This document shows, one piece after another, positions 18,599 through 25,253 of a stretch of DNA of 64,000 nucleotides. The stretch is from Nannocystis bainbridge (GTDB taxonomy: Bacteria > Myxococcota_A > Polyangia > Nannocystales > Nannocystaceae): positions 620,001-684,000 of the forward strand of contig NZ_JAQNDL010000001.1 in the NCBI RefSeq assembly GCF_028368995.1, read 5' to 3'. The position numbers and the translations under genes were made by a program. The stretch's first letter is position 1. The number at the start of each line of letters is the position of its first letter. The notes below the pieces were generated by a model, which was not told the origin of the DNA, made no database searches, and was given only the letters and a program-made list of their open reading frames with translations.

Positions 18599-18738
18599 CA
18601 TGTCCCCATGGACATGTCCCTCGTTCTCGCTCGCTATGGACATGTCCCGATGGACATGTCCCTCACGACCGGGCTGCCTGGACATGTCGCAGAGGACATG
18701 TCCCTCGCGACCGGGCCGTCAGGACATGTCCCGACGGC
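18599..18738. repeat. Ten-unit 14-bp repeat array with 42-bp superperiod
   Basis: CATGTC motifs start at 18599, 18613, 18641, 18655, 18683, 18697 and 18725, that is gaps of 14, 28, 14, 28, 14 and 28. The 28-base gaps hold a degenerate unit ending in GGA (for example CCGGGCTGCCTGGA), so the whole 140 bases keep the 14-base phase. Repeating blocks are therefore 42 bp. It lies between the convergent stops at 18550 and 18748. Confidence 0.9.
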
Positions 18739-18747
18739 CCGACGCGG

Positions 18748-20298
18748 TCACTCGCCCGCCAGCACCTCGCGCGCCCGCTCGCCGGCCGAGGAGAACGGCC
18801 CGCGGGCGATCTCCTGCAGCAGCGCCTGGGCCTCGCGCGCCGGCATGTGGCCCTCGACGGCGTTCAGCGCGGCCCAGTAGGCGCTCTCGTTGCGGTCGAC
18901 GGCCAGGCGCTGGCGCAGGAATCCGACCGCCTCGGGCAGCGCCATGAACCGGGTCGCCCCGCGCAGCGCGTCGGCCCGGACGGCGTCGTCAGGGTCGTTG
19001 ACGGCGGCGTGCAGGAACAGCGGCGCGAGCTCCGGGTGGTCCTCCATGTTGCAGCCCTGCCACGCCATCGAGCGCCGCACCGCGGAGGAACGGTCCGACA
19101 GCAGCGTGGTCACAAGCTGGGTCAGGCGCGGGTCCTCGGGCAGCCAGTGCAGGCGCTCGGTCAGCTCCTTGCGCACGTCGGCGCTCGGGTTGCCCTGCGC
19201 GTGCTGCAGGTAAGTGCCGAACACGAGGTCGACGCCGCCGTAGTTGTGAGACAGGGCGATCGCCGACAGGCACTGCGCCTGGACCTCGGGCGACGGGTCC
19301 TGCGCGGCCCAGTTGGCCACGAACTGCATGACGTCGAGCTGCTCGACGAGGCTCGCGGTGGCCCCGAACGCGGCCGCCCGCACCGAGACGTCGTCGTCCT
19401 GGCACAGCTGCAAGATCAGCTCGCGCCGCCCCTCGAGGTCGGCGTCGGCGTCGAGGTACAGCGAGGTAGCGAGCCGCGCCCGCACCTCCGGCGCCGGGTG
19501 CCGCGCGAGCTTCTGCACCAGCGGCAGCCCGCCCTCCTCGGCGAACTTGGCCGCCACCACCACGACCTCCTCCATCAGATGCGAGGGCAGGTCGCGCCCG
19601 GCCAGCCCCTCGAGCGCCCGGATGTGCTCCGGCTTGGCCCGGTCGTCGAGCACCGTGCCCCACGCCGCCAGCGCGGCCCGCCGCACCGAGTCCTCGCGGT
19701 GGTTCTCGACCAGCTTGAGCAGGAAGGCGTGGATCCCGGTGAAGTTGTTGTCGCGGTCGTACGCCTCGCCCTGCAGGTCGCTCAGCGCGTTCTCCAGCTC
19801 GTCGGTGTCGCGCGAGGTGAGCCCGGGGAACCGCTCGAGCACCACGTTCTCGCCGTCACCCATGCCGAGCAGCGACTTGACGGTGCCGAGCACGCCGCGG
19901 CCGCCGCCGAGCACGGTGAGCGGGGCCTCGGCCGAAGGGTCCTTGACGCTGGGGATGTCGGCGGAGGCGACGACCTTGTAGGTGGCCTCGGGCTTGGCAT
20001 CCTCGGGGATCTTGCAACGAAACTCGAACTTGTTGTGGCTGCCCGGGGCGAGGTCACGATCCTGGGCGATCACGTTGCTCACCAGCACCTTGACGTCGAT
20101 CGAGGGCAGCGAGCTGCCCTCCTTCGACTGCACCAACACCGAGACGATGTCGACCTTGAGCGCCGTCAGCTTGAGCGGCTTCTTGCCGCCGGTCAGCGTC
20201 AGCGAGCCGGCCACGGTGCCGCCAGGCGGGACCTTGTCGAGGTCGAGCTTGAGGTCGAGCTGTGTGCCGCCACCGAAGAGTTTGTTGAGCAGTCCCAT
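18748..20298 (-). CDS. Spo0M-like arrestin-fold domain fused to HEAT repeats
   Basis: 516 aa. Residues 1-130 resemble the sporulation-control protein Spo0M (arrestin-like beta-sandwich): MGLLNKLFGGG, LDKVPPGGTVAGSLTLTGG, HNKFEFRCKIPEDAKP. Spo0M proper is about 250 aa and lacks what follows. Residues about 170-515 are helical HEAT-type repeats with recurring DxSVRxxAxxAL patterns (EDSVRRAALAAWGTVLDD, DVSVRAAAFGATASL, DDAVRADALRGATRF). No signal peptide or membrane helix, so it is cytosolic, probably an adaptor. A 10-unit repeat array sits 10 bases beyond its stop. Confidence 0.75.
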   Translation of the reverse strand: MGLLNKLFGGGTQLDLKLDLDKVPPGGTVAGSLTLTGGKKPLKLTALKVDIVSVLVQSKEGSSLPSIDVKVLVSNVIAQDRDLAPGSHNKFEFRCKIPEDAKPEATYKVVASADIPSVKDPSAEAPLTVLGGGRGVLGTVKSLLGMGDGENVVLERFPGLTSRDTDELENALSDLQGEAYDRDNNFTGIHAFLLKLVENHREDSVRRAALAAWGTVLDDRAKPEHIRALEGLAGRDLPSHLMEEVVVVAAKFAEEGGLPLVQKLARHPAPEVRARLATSLYLDADADLEGRRELILQLCQDDDVSVRAAAFGATASLVEQLDVMQFVANWAAQDPSPEVQAQCLSAIALSHNYGGVDLVFGTYLQHAQGNPSADVRKELTERLHWLPEDPRLTQLVTTLLSDRSSAVRRSMAWQGCNMEDHPELAPLFLHAAVNDPDDAVRADALRGATRFMALPEAVGFLRQRLAVDRNESAYWAALNAVEGHMPAREAQALLQEIARGPFSSAGERAREVLAGE

Positions 20299-20470
20299 GC
20301 GTGGCCGGATGGTATCACCGGGTCAAGCAGCCACGAGGGCAGCGCGACGGCGGGGCACGCCCTCGCAAGGCCCCGTCGTTCGCGAAGCCCGCGACGGGCC
20401 GCCAGCGAGACGCTGTTTCGCCGCGGCACGGTGAACCCCCGACCCCCACGTTCGCGGGGATCCACCGCCC
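20299..20470. other. Intergenic, upstream of the Spo0M-like gene
   Basis: 172 bases between two leftward genes. It should hold the Spo0M-HEAT promoter. No motif is clear. Confidence 0.3.
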
Positions 20471-20641
20471 TCACCGGCCATCGGGCGGCAGATCGGTCCG
20501 TTCGCTCAAGCACGCCGCGTGGCCGAGGATCACGTCGCCGTCGCGGGTGGCCGTCGGCGTCGGCCGCCAACCCGCGGCCACCCGGGCCGCCAGCAGCTCG
20601 TCGGCCGTCGGCGCGTGGTCCCAGACGGCGACCGCCGTCAC
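20471..20641 (-). CDS. Small hypothetical protein (56 aa)
   Basis: GTG start at 20641, TGA at 20471-20473. The protein begins VTAVAVWDHAPTADEL and ends CLSERTDLPPDGR. It uses G/C in almost all third codon positions, which supports coding, and it starts 9 bases after the stop of the equally small upstream gene. No family recognised. It could be chance in such GC-rich DNA. Confidence 0.4.
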   Translation of the reverse strand: MTAVAVWDHAPTADELLAARVAAGWRPTPTATRDGDVILGHAACLSERTDLPPDGR

Positions 20642-20650
20642 GCCCCCGAG

Positions 20651-20857
20651 TCACGTGGTGTCGTACACGAGGTGCAGCGCGCCCTCGTAATGCACCACGA
20701 TGTCGTGGGTGTACTCGTCCTGGGTGATGACCTCGAGCAGCCGCGCCCGGCCGCCGCCGCACCAGCGAGCGACCACCGCCAGCGTGTGCTGCGACGCGAC
20801 GATCGCGGCGATCTCGGCGAGCCGGGCAGGATCGAGGCCGACGCGATCGACGAGCAT
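20651..20857 (-). CDS. Small hypothetical protein (68 aa)
   Basis: ATG 20857 (MLVDRVGLDPARLAEIAAIV), ending LHLVYDTT. The composition is that of a folded helix-plus-strand protein with a C-terminal beta stretch (DIVVHYEGALHLVYD). Upstream codons in this frame read as Arg/Ser-rich nonsense, which sets the start. It is 22 bases after the membrane-protein stop and 9 bases before the 56-aa gene, so one leftward transcript is likely. Function unknown. Confidence 0.5.
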   Translation of the reverse strand: MLVDRVGLDPARLAEIAAIVASQHTLAVVARWCGGGRARLLEVITQDEYTHDIVVHYEGALHLVYDTT

Positions 20858-20879
20858 CGACAATACGGTAGCACCGCCG

Positions 20880-21482
20880 TCAAGACCGCGAGCCGAAGTA
20901 GAACCCGACCAGCGCCGCCAGCCCCTGCTCGAGCCCGAGCCGGCCCACGCCCACGGTCGCCGCGTCCGGCAGGACATGGAAGAAAGCGTGGAGCGCCAGC
21001 GCGCCGACGGCCGCGATGCCGACGATCGCCCGCATGTCCTCGAGGACACGTGACGTGCCGCCGATGCGCCGCTGCAGCCAGCCCGTCACCCGCGTGAGCA
21101 GCAGCCCGAGCACGAACGCGAACGCCAGCACGAGCGTCACCACCCCGCGCTGCGACGCCGCGCCCTCCTGCCGCATCACGATCACGCCGACGCCGACGAG
21201 CCCGGCGATCAGCAGCAGGCGCACCGAGCCGCGCGGCAGCCACAGCGGCGGCGGGCCAGCGGACGCGTCCGCGGGCGCCTGGGCCCGGGCCGCGAAGTAA
21301 TGCCCGAGCACCACGAACAGCAGGCTCTCGAGCGCCTCCGGCGGCGCCTCGTCGGGCGCGCGCACCAGCAGCCCGCAGACCGTGCCGACCACCCCGAGCG
21401 CCAGCAGCGCCCGCACGCTGCCCGCCGGCAGCCCGAGCGCGTGCCGCCGCCGCCAATCCGCCGTCGCCGCCGTGTCGCTCAC
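20880..21482 (-). CDS. Multi-span membrane protein with duplicated GSVRxLL motif
   Basis: 200 aa with about five to six hydrophobic helices. Two related segments occur: LPAGSVRALLALGVVGTV near residue 19 and LPRGSVRLLLIAGLVGVG near residue 83, pointing to an internal duplication of a two-helix unit. The C-terminus ends FYFGSRS. No family is recognised. Two stretches of 14-bp repeat lie inside the gene (20961-20988 and 21033-21060) in loop or helix-end positions. Confidence 0.65.
   Translation of the reverse strand: MSDTAATADWRRRHALGLPAGSVRALLALGVVGTVCGLLVRAPDEAPPEALESLLFVVLGHYFAARAQAPADASAGPPPLWLPRGSVRLLLIAGLVGVGVIVMRQEGAASQRGVVTLVLAFAFVLGLLLTRVTGWLQRRIGGTSRVLEDMRAIVGIAAVGALALHAFFHVLPDAATVGVGRLGLEQGLAALVGFYFGSRS
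20961..21060. repeat. 14-bp repeat units inside the membrane-protein gene
   Basis: CGCGTCCGGCAGGA (20961-20974) and CATGGAAGAAAGCG (20975-20988), then CATGTCCTCGAGGA (21033-21046) and CACGTGACGTGCCG (21047-21060). Both pairs keep the 14-base step. On the coding strand the second pair gives TSRVLEDMRA. Confidence 0.6.
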
Positions 21483-21635
21483 GCCCGGATTGTAGGCCGC
21501 GCGCCGGTCCGCGCGGCCCGACGATTTTCGCCCCTCGCCCGCGCGCGATCGCCAGTCGCCGACCGGATCGCCGCCGCAGCGGCGCGGCCCCGCCCTCGCC
21601 CTGCATCGCCGGCGCCGCGCCGGCGAATGTCATCA

Positions 21636-21655
21636 CATGTCCGCAGAGACAGCTC
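21636..21655. repeat. 14-bp repeat unit beside a stop codon
   Basis: CATGTCCGCAGAGA (21636-21649) followed in phase by CAGCTC. It lies about 20 bases beyond the leftward stop at 21677. Confidence 0.65.
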
Positions 21656-21676
21656 GCCGCGATCCGGCGAATGACG

Positions 21677-22147
21677 TCACTCGAGCCGCACCGGCACCGC
21701 CTCGGGGCTGTCGATCTCGCGCGGGAGGACCCCGATCCACGAGATGCGCGCCCCCTGCGGCAGCACCGGCGGCCGGCCTTCCTCGACCTCCGCGACCGCC
21801 TCGCGCTCCTCGTCGGTCGAGAAGCACAGCCCCTCGACGCCCTCGAGCAGCAGCACCTCGTTGACCGGATCCAGCAGCAACACGCCGTCGATCTCGCCGA
21901 GCGTCACGCCGAGCCCCAGGCCCTCGGCCGTGCGCCCCGGGTGCTCGTCGTGGATCCCCACCTGCGTGACCACCTCGTCCTCGATGAACAGGGTGACGTC
22001 CCGCGAGTGGACCAGGCGCATGTCGCCGCGCTGCTCGAGCACGACCGCCCCCGCGCCCTCGAGCAGCGCCTCTTGCGGCCCCGCCGGCTCGCCCACGCGG
22101 AACGGGCCGATGCATTGTCCCGGGATGATTCGCAGCTGTTCTTCCAC
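21677..22147 (-). CDS. Hypothetical beta-rich acidic protein
   Basis: 156 aa from GTG 22147 (VEEQLRIIPGQCIGPFRVGE); codons before it are low-quality, which sets the start. The protein alternates short hydrophobic strands with charged turns (RDVTLFIEDEVVTQVGIHDE, GVLLLDPVNEVLLLEGVEG) and is strongly acidic. The opening IxPGxxIGPFxxGE pattern resembles small beta-rich proteins seen among immunity-like families, but this is only an impression. No signal peptide. Function unknown. Confidence 0.6.
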   Translation of the reverse strand: MEEQLRIIPGQCIGPFRVGEPAGPQEALLEGAGAVVLEQRGDMRLVHSRDVTLFIEDEVVTQVGIHDEHPGRTAEGLGLGVTLGEIDGVLLLDPVNEVLLLEGVEGLCFSTDEEREAVAEVEEGRPPVLPQGARISWIGVLPREIDSPEAVPVRLE

Positions 22148-22407
22148 GCGCCGGCTCCTCGTCGGCGCGCACCCTAACAGCTCGCCGGGGCCGCGAGAAG
22201 CCGCGCACAGCCATCCCCCGGCGGCCAGCACTGGCCATTCGCTCGCCCATCGCCAATGTCCAGGGTCGCCGCGTCCCCAGCGCCGGCACCCCCTCATCCG
22301 GGAAATCCCGAAATCCGCCGCAGGCGGCCTCGACGGCGGCCTCCGGCGGCGAATTCGCTGCTTGCGCGGACCCGGGACCGCGATCATGCCGCCCGGACAG
22401 GAGTCGT

Positions 22408-23472
22408 ATGATGACGTCGTCCCGCGGGTTTTGGATGTGGGTGGTGGGGCTGTGTACTGTGGGCGCGTGTGACGGGCCGGCGCCCGAAGCGGACGCCGCC
22501 GTCGAGCTCCGCGAGCAGGTCGCCAACGGCCTCGAGCTGAACTCTGCCGTGCTGAACGGCATGCGCATGAACGGCATGCGCATGAACGGCGCCACGTTCA
22601 ACGGCATGCGCATGAACGGCATGCGCATGAACGGCATCAACCTCAACGGCCTCGGCTTGACCGGCAGCAGCCTGTCGGCCACGGGGATCGTGAACGGCGC
22701 GCCCAAGGTGTTCACCGGCACGCAGCTCGAGACCGCCGAGATCGACCTCGACATCGACGGCGCCGCCTGGAAGCTGCGCTTCGACGACATCTACAAGAAC
22801 CCCGCCGCCCCCCAGGGCGACGTGTGGTTCTACGAGATCTCGGTCCAGGCCCCGGGCGACACCGGTTGGGACAGCCTCTGCTACGACCACCTCGGCCAGC
22901 CGACTCAGGCGATCCCGCTCGCCAATTACTGGGACCTCACCACCGGCGCGCGGATCGTCGACCCCACCGTCGTCACCTTCGCCTGCCGCGACGCCGTGCT
23001 CGCCAAGTGCGTGGAGTGGGGCTACCGGCCGTGGGCCAAGGTCGGCTCGACCTCGCTGGCCAACCACCACCAGGCCTGCACCCGCATGACGCGCGCCGAC
23101 TACTGCGGCGACGGCACCAGCCACACCTTCACCGGCACGCCGATCGACATCTTCGACAAGCTGACCCCGCGGATCCAGAGCTCGACCACCCAGACTCGCC
23201 AGAGCTGGGGCCCCGAGGCCGAGTGGGGCCCCAACGGCGCCGTCTGCGTGGGCGACATGATGCGCCTCAAGCTGTTCGACGACGCCGGCGTCCCCTACAC
23301 CTACCCGTCCTGCCTCGACGCCATCGACGACTTCAGCTCCTGCGGCACCCTCTCGCCCAGCCGCAACGGGCTGATCGCCAACCGCTTCTGCGACAAGTGG
23401 GGCGACCAGCCGCAGCAGTGCAACAGCAAGGACAACAACGGCGACGACGACGAGGACGACGGCGACGATTGA
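22408..23472 (+). CDS. ADYC-domain lipoprotein with NGMRM repeats
   Basis: 354 aa with a clear GGAG ribosome site (ACAGGAGTCGT before the ATG). Lipobox in MWVVGLCTVGAC. Residues about 40-85 are a pentapeptide-like run, LNGMRMNGMRMNGATFNG and so on, predicted to make a short beta-solenoid. The rest is a Cys-rich globular domain containing RADYCGDGTSHT, the signature of the ADYC family found in myxobacterial lipoproteins. The C-terminus is a very acidic tail (DNNGDDDEDDGDD). Probably surface-exposed; function unknown. Confidence 0.8.
   Translation: MMTSSRGFWMWVVGLCTVGACDGPAPEADAAVELREQVANGLELNSAVLNGMRMNGMRMNGATFNGMRMNGMRMNGINLNGLGLTGSSLSATGIVNGAPKVFTGTQLETAEIDLDIDGAAWKLRFDDIYKNPAAPQGDVWFYEISVQAPGDTGWDSLCYDHLGQPTQAIPLANYWDLTTGARIVDPTVVTFACRDAVLAKCVEWGYRPWAKVGSTSLANHHQACTRMTRADYCGDGTSHTFTGTPIDIFDKLTPRIQSSTTQTRQSWGPEAEWGPNGAVCVGDMMRLKLFDDAGVPYTYPSCLDAIDDFSSCGTLSPSRNGLIANRFCDKWGDQPQQCNSKDNNGDDDEDDGDD
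22552..22650 (+). repeat. 15-bp coding repeat (AACGGCATGCGCATG)
   Basis: Near-perfect copies of AACGGCATGCGCATG, two pairs separated by one diverged copy (AACGGCGCCACGTTC), then a diverged copy. They encode NGMRM pentapeptides. Identity at DNA level suggests recent tandem duplication. Confidence 0.85.
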
Positions 23473-23500
23473 CCCGAAGGCCAGGTCCGCAATGCTCGGA

Positions 23501-23522
23501 CCTGTCCCCGGGGACACCTCGC
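23501..23522. repeat. 14-bp repeat unit after the ADYC gene
   Basis: CCTGTCCCCGGGGA (23501-23514) then CACCTCGC in phase. It is preceded by a 7-bp hairpin AGGTCCG/CGGACCT at about 23483-23503. It lies between the ADYC stop and the terminator. Confidence 0.65.
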
Positions 23523-23525
23523 GAA

Positions 23526-23564
23526 AGAGGCCGCCAGCGCGACGCTGGCGGCCTCTGCCGTTTT
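23526..23564. terminator. Strong bidirectional terminator
   Basis: Perfect 14-bp stem AGAGGCCGCCAGCG / CGCTGGCGGCCTCT with a CGA loop (23526-23556). A TTTT run follows at 23561-23564, and an AAA lies just before the stem for the opposite direction. It separates the convergent ADYC gene and the sterol operon. Confidence 0.9.
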
Positions 23565-23585
23565 ATCGACCGCCCGCGGGCGGCC

Positions 23586-24704
23586 TCAGCGCGCCTCGGC
23601 CAGCTTGCCCGAGGTCGTCGCCAGGTACTCTTCCCACTTGCGGATCGTCAGCGCCTGGAACGCGTGCACCGCCGGGTTGAGCTCGGCGATGGGCGCCTGC
23701 CAGTGGCGGTTGTAGCCGTCCTGCTCGGCCTCGACCGCGACCCCGTCCTCCTCGAGCAGCGGCTTGAACACCACCTGCTTGGCGATCCCGAGCACCGGCT
23801 CCATCACCTGGCGCGGGATCTGCAGCGGCAGCCCCGGGACCTTGAAGCTGTCGAAGTAGAACAGGAAGAACGAGCGGGTGGTCTGCTCGTCGATCGGCAG
23901 GCAGAAGCACCAGTCCTTGATCTTCCCGTCGGTGTCCGACCACTGATACGGGTATTGATAGCAGAGCGTCATCGCATTGACGTTGGTGCGCTTGCGATCG
24001 ACGAAGTGCTTCATCAGCGGCCCGTCGGCCACCTTGGTGTCGTACGACACGTAGACGCGGTCGCCGTCGACCCGCAGGTCGGTCAGCGTCGAGTCCGTGA
24101 ACGGGCGGAACCGCCGGTGCAGGTACGCGTGGGTGAAGTCGCTGACGTTGTCGATGATCATCGAGTGGTGGGCCTTCCACGTGAAGTCCACCAGCAGCTT
24201 GGCCCACGGCTTCGGCCCGTCGAGCTCCGGGATCTCCGGCATCGGCGTCGCGTCGGCGCGCGCCGGGTCGCCGAAGAACACCCACACCAGGCCATAGCGC
24301 TCGCGCACCGGGTAGTGGCGCAGCTCGATCTTCGGCAGCGGCTTGCCGAACAGCTCGTGCGGCACCTTGCACAGCTTGCCGTCGCCGCCGTACGCCCAGC
24401 CGTGGTACGGGCACACCACGTTGCAGCCCTCGACCCGCCCGCCCGACAGCTTGAGCTGGCGGTGCGCGCAGCGGTTGTCGATCGCGCGCAGGGCCCCGTC
24501 CTCGCCGCGGAACACCGCGACCGAACGGCGCCAGAACGTCACCTCGACCACCTTGCCGACCGGCACCGCGCGCGCGTACTCGACGGCGTACCAGTGATTG
24601 GGGTCGAGCCCGGCCGCGCGGACCTTCTGCCGCTTGTTGCGCGCCTCCTCGAAGCTCGGCGGCGGCGCGCGCCCGATCGTGTGCAGCATCTCCGTCATCG
24701 TCAT
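23586..24704 (-). CDS. Rieske non-haem iron oxygenase (SdmA-like sterol C-4 demethylase candidate)
   Basis: 372 aa. Rieske [2Fe-2S] ligands CAH (in NRCAHRQLKL) and CPYHGWAY fit C-x-H...C-x2-H. The mononuclear iron site appears as NVSDFTHAYLHRRF, with the bridging Asp and two His. These enzymes use O2 and electrons from a reductase to oxidise hydrophobic rings; no reductase is in the operon. The ATG overlaps the stop of the EXPERA gene (ATGA), and CYP51 is two genes upstream. In bacterial sterol pathways a Rieske oxygenase (SdmA) removes C-4 methyls, so that role is likely but inferred. A KshA-type steroid hydroxylase is the alternative. Confidence 0.85.
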   Translation of the reverse strand: MTMTEMLHTIGRAPPPSFEEARNKRQKVRAAGLDPNHWYAVEYARAVPVGKVVEVTFWRRSVAVFRGEDGALRAIDNRCAHRQLKLSGGRVEGCNVVCPYHGWAYGGDGKLCKVPHELFGKPLPKIELRHYPVRERYGLVWVFFGDPARADATPMPEIPELDGPKPWAKLLVDFTWKAHHSMIIDNVSDFTHAYLHRRFRPFTDSTLTDLRVDGDRVYVSYDTKVADGPLMKHFVDRKRTNVNAMTLCYQYPYQWSDTDGKIKDWCFCLPIDEQTTRSFFLFYFDSFKVPGLPLQIPRQVMEPVLGIAKQVVFKPLLEEDGVAVEAEQDGYNRHWQAPIAELNPAVHAFQALTIRKWEEYLATTSGKLAEAR

Positions 24705-25228
24705 CCTCGTCCTGTCTCGAACAGCGGGCGGACCTCGCCCGCGGGCCCGCGCCGCGGCAGCATTCGCCGCAGCAGCGCCAGCGGAAAGAGCACGTACGGC
24801 GCATACAACAGCGCCACCAGCCACGGCACCGTCGGCCGCGGCTCGCCGAAGGTGTGCACCCCGAGGAAGATCACCATCGAGTAGAGCATCACCGACGCGT
24901 AGATGATCGCGGGCCAGCGGATCCACTCGCGCCGGCGCACCAGCGCGACCGCCAGCACCGCGTAGAACGGCCCGAACACGAAGGCCGACACGCACGACGC
25001 GATCTGCAGCCACAGCGGGTTCAGCACGATCAGCGGATCGTAGGTGCTGCCCCACCAGTAGAAGAAGCCGCGCAGCCCCTCCGTCGCCGGCGCCATCGGC
25101 CCCGGCTCGAGCGCGGCCATGCGGTCGAACAGCAGCGACGTGCTGCAGAAGCTGAGCGCGAACACCAGCAGGACGCGGTCGATCCAGCGCACCTGGACAT
25201 GTCCCTCGTGACCTGTCACGTCCGCCAT
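24701..25228 (-). CDS. EXPERA-domain (TMEM97/EBP-like) membrane protein
   Basis: 175 aa, four membrane helices. The match to the EXPERA family is visible along the length: RWIDRVLLVFALSF, FYWWGSTYDPL, NPLWLQI, EWIRWPAIIYASVM, then LLYAPYVLFPLALLRRML. The two acidic residues that line the TMEM97 (sigma-2 receptor) pocket have counterparts, D35 and D64. EXPERA proteins bind sterols; EBP is the delta8-delta7 sterol isomerase. With CYP51 upstream and a Rieske oxygenase downstream, a sterol isomerase or sterol carrier role fits. The start codon and first ten residues (MADVTGHEGH) are encoded by a 14-bp repeat array. Confidence 0.75.
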   Translation of the reverse strand: MADVTGHEGHVQVRWIDRVLLVFALSFCSTSLLFDRMAALEPGPMAPATEGLRGFFYWWGSTYDPLIVLNPLWLQIASCVSAFVFGPFYAVLAVALVRRREWIRWPAIIYASVMLYSMVIFLGVHTFGEPRPTVPWLVALLYAPYVLFPLALLRRMLPRRGPAGEVRPLFETGRG

Positions 25229-25253
25229 GTCCTCTCGCTCATGTCCCTGCGGA
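25184..25253. repeat. 14-bp-period repeat array overlapping a gene junction
   Basis: Units at 25184 (CCAGCGCACCTGGA), 25198, 25212, 25226 and 25240, all in exact 14-base phase. The CATG of the unit at 25226 is the start codon of the EXPERA gene on the other strand, and the 25240 unit begins just inside the CYP51 3' end. The array therefore bridges two genes of the sterol operon. Confidence 0.85.

Noticed and set aside
18599..18738. CRISPR array
   Set aside because: Conserved parts are only about 10 bases with 4-base or decayed spacers; repeat and spacer lengths do not fit CRISPR and no cas gene is present.
20519..21097. Plus-strand frame over the small-gene region
   Set aside because: Composition is Arg/His/Pro shadow and it runs across several better minus-strand frames.
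22552..22650. Member of the 14-bp repeat family
   Set aside because: It contains CATG but the period is 15 bases and is explained by encoded pentapeptides.
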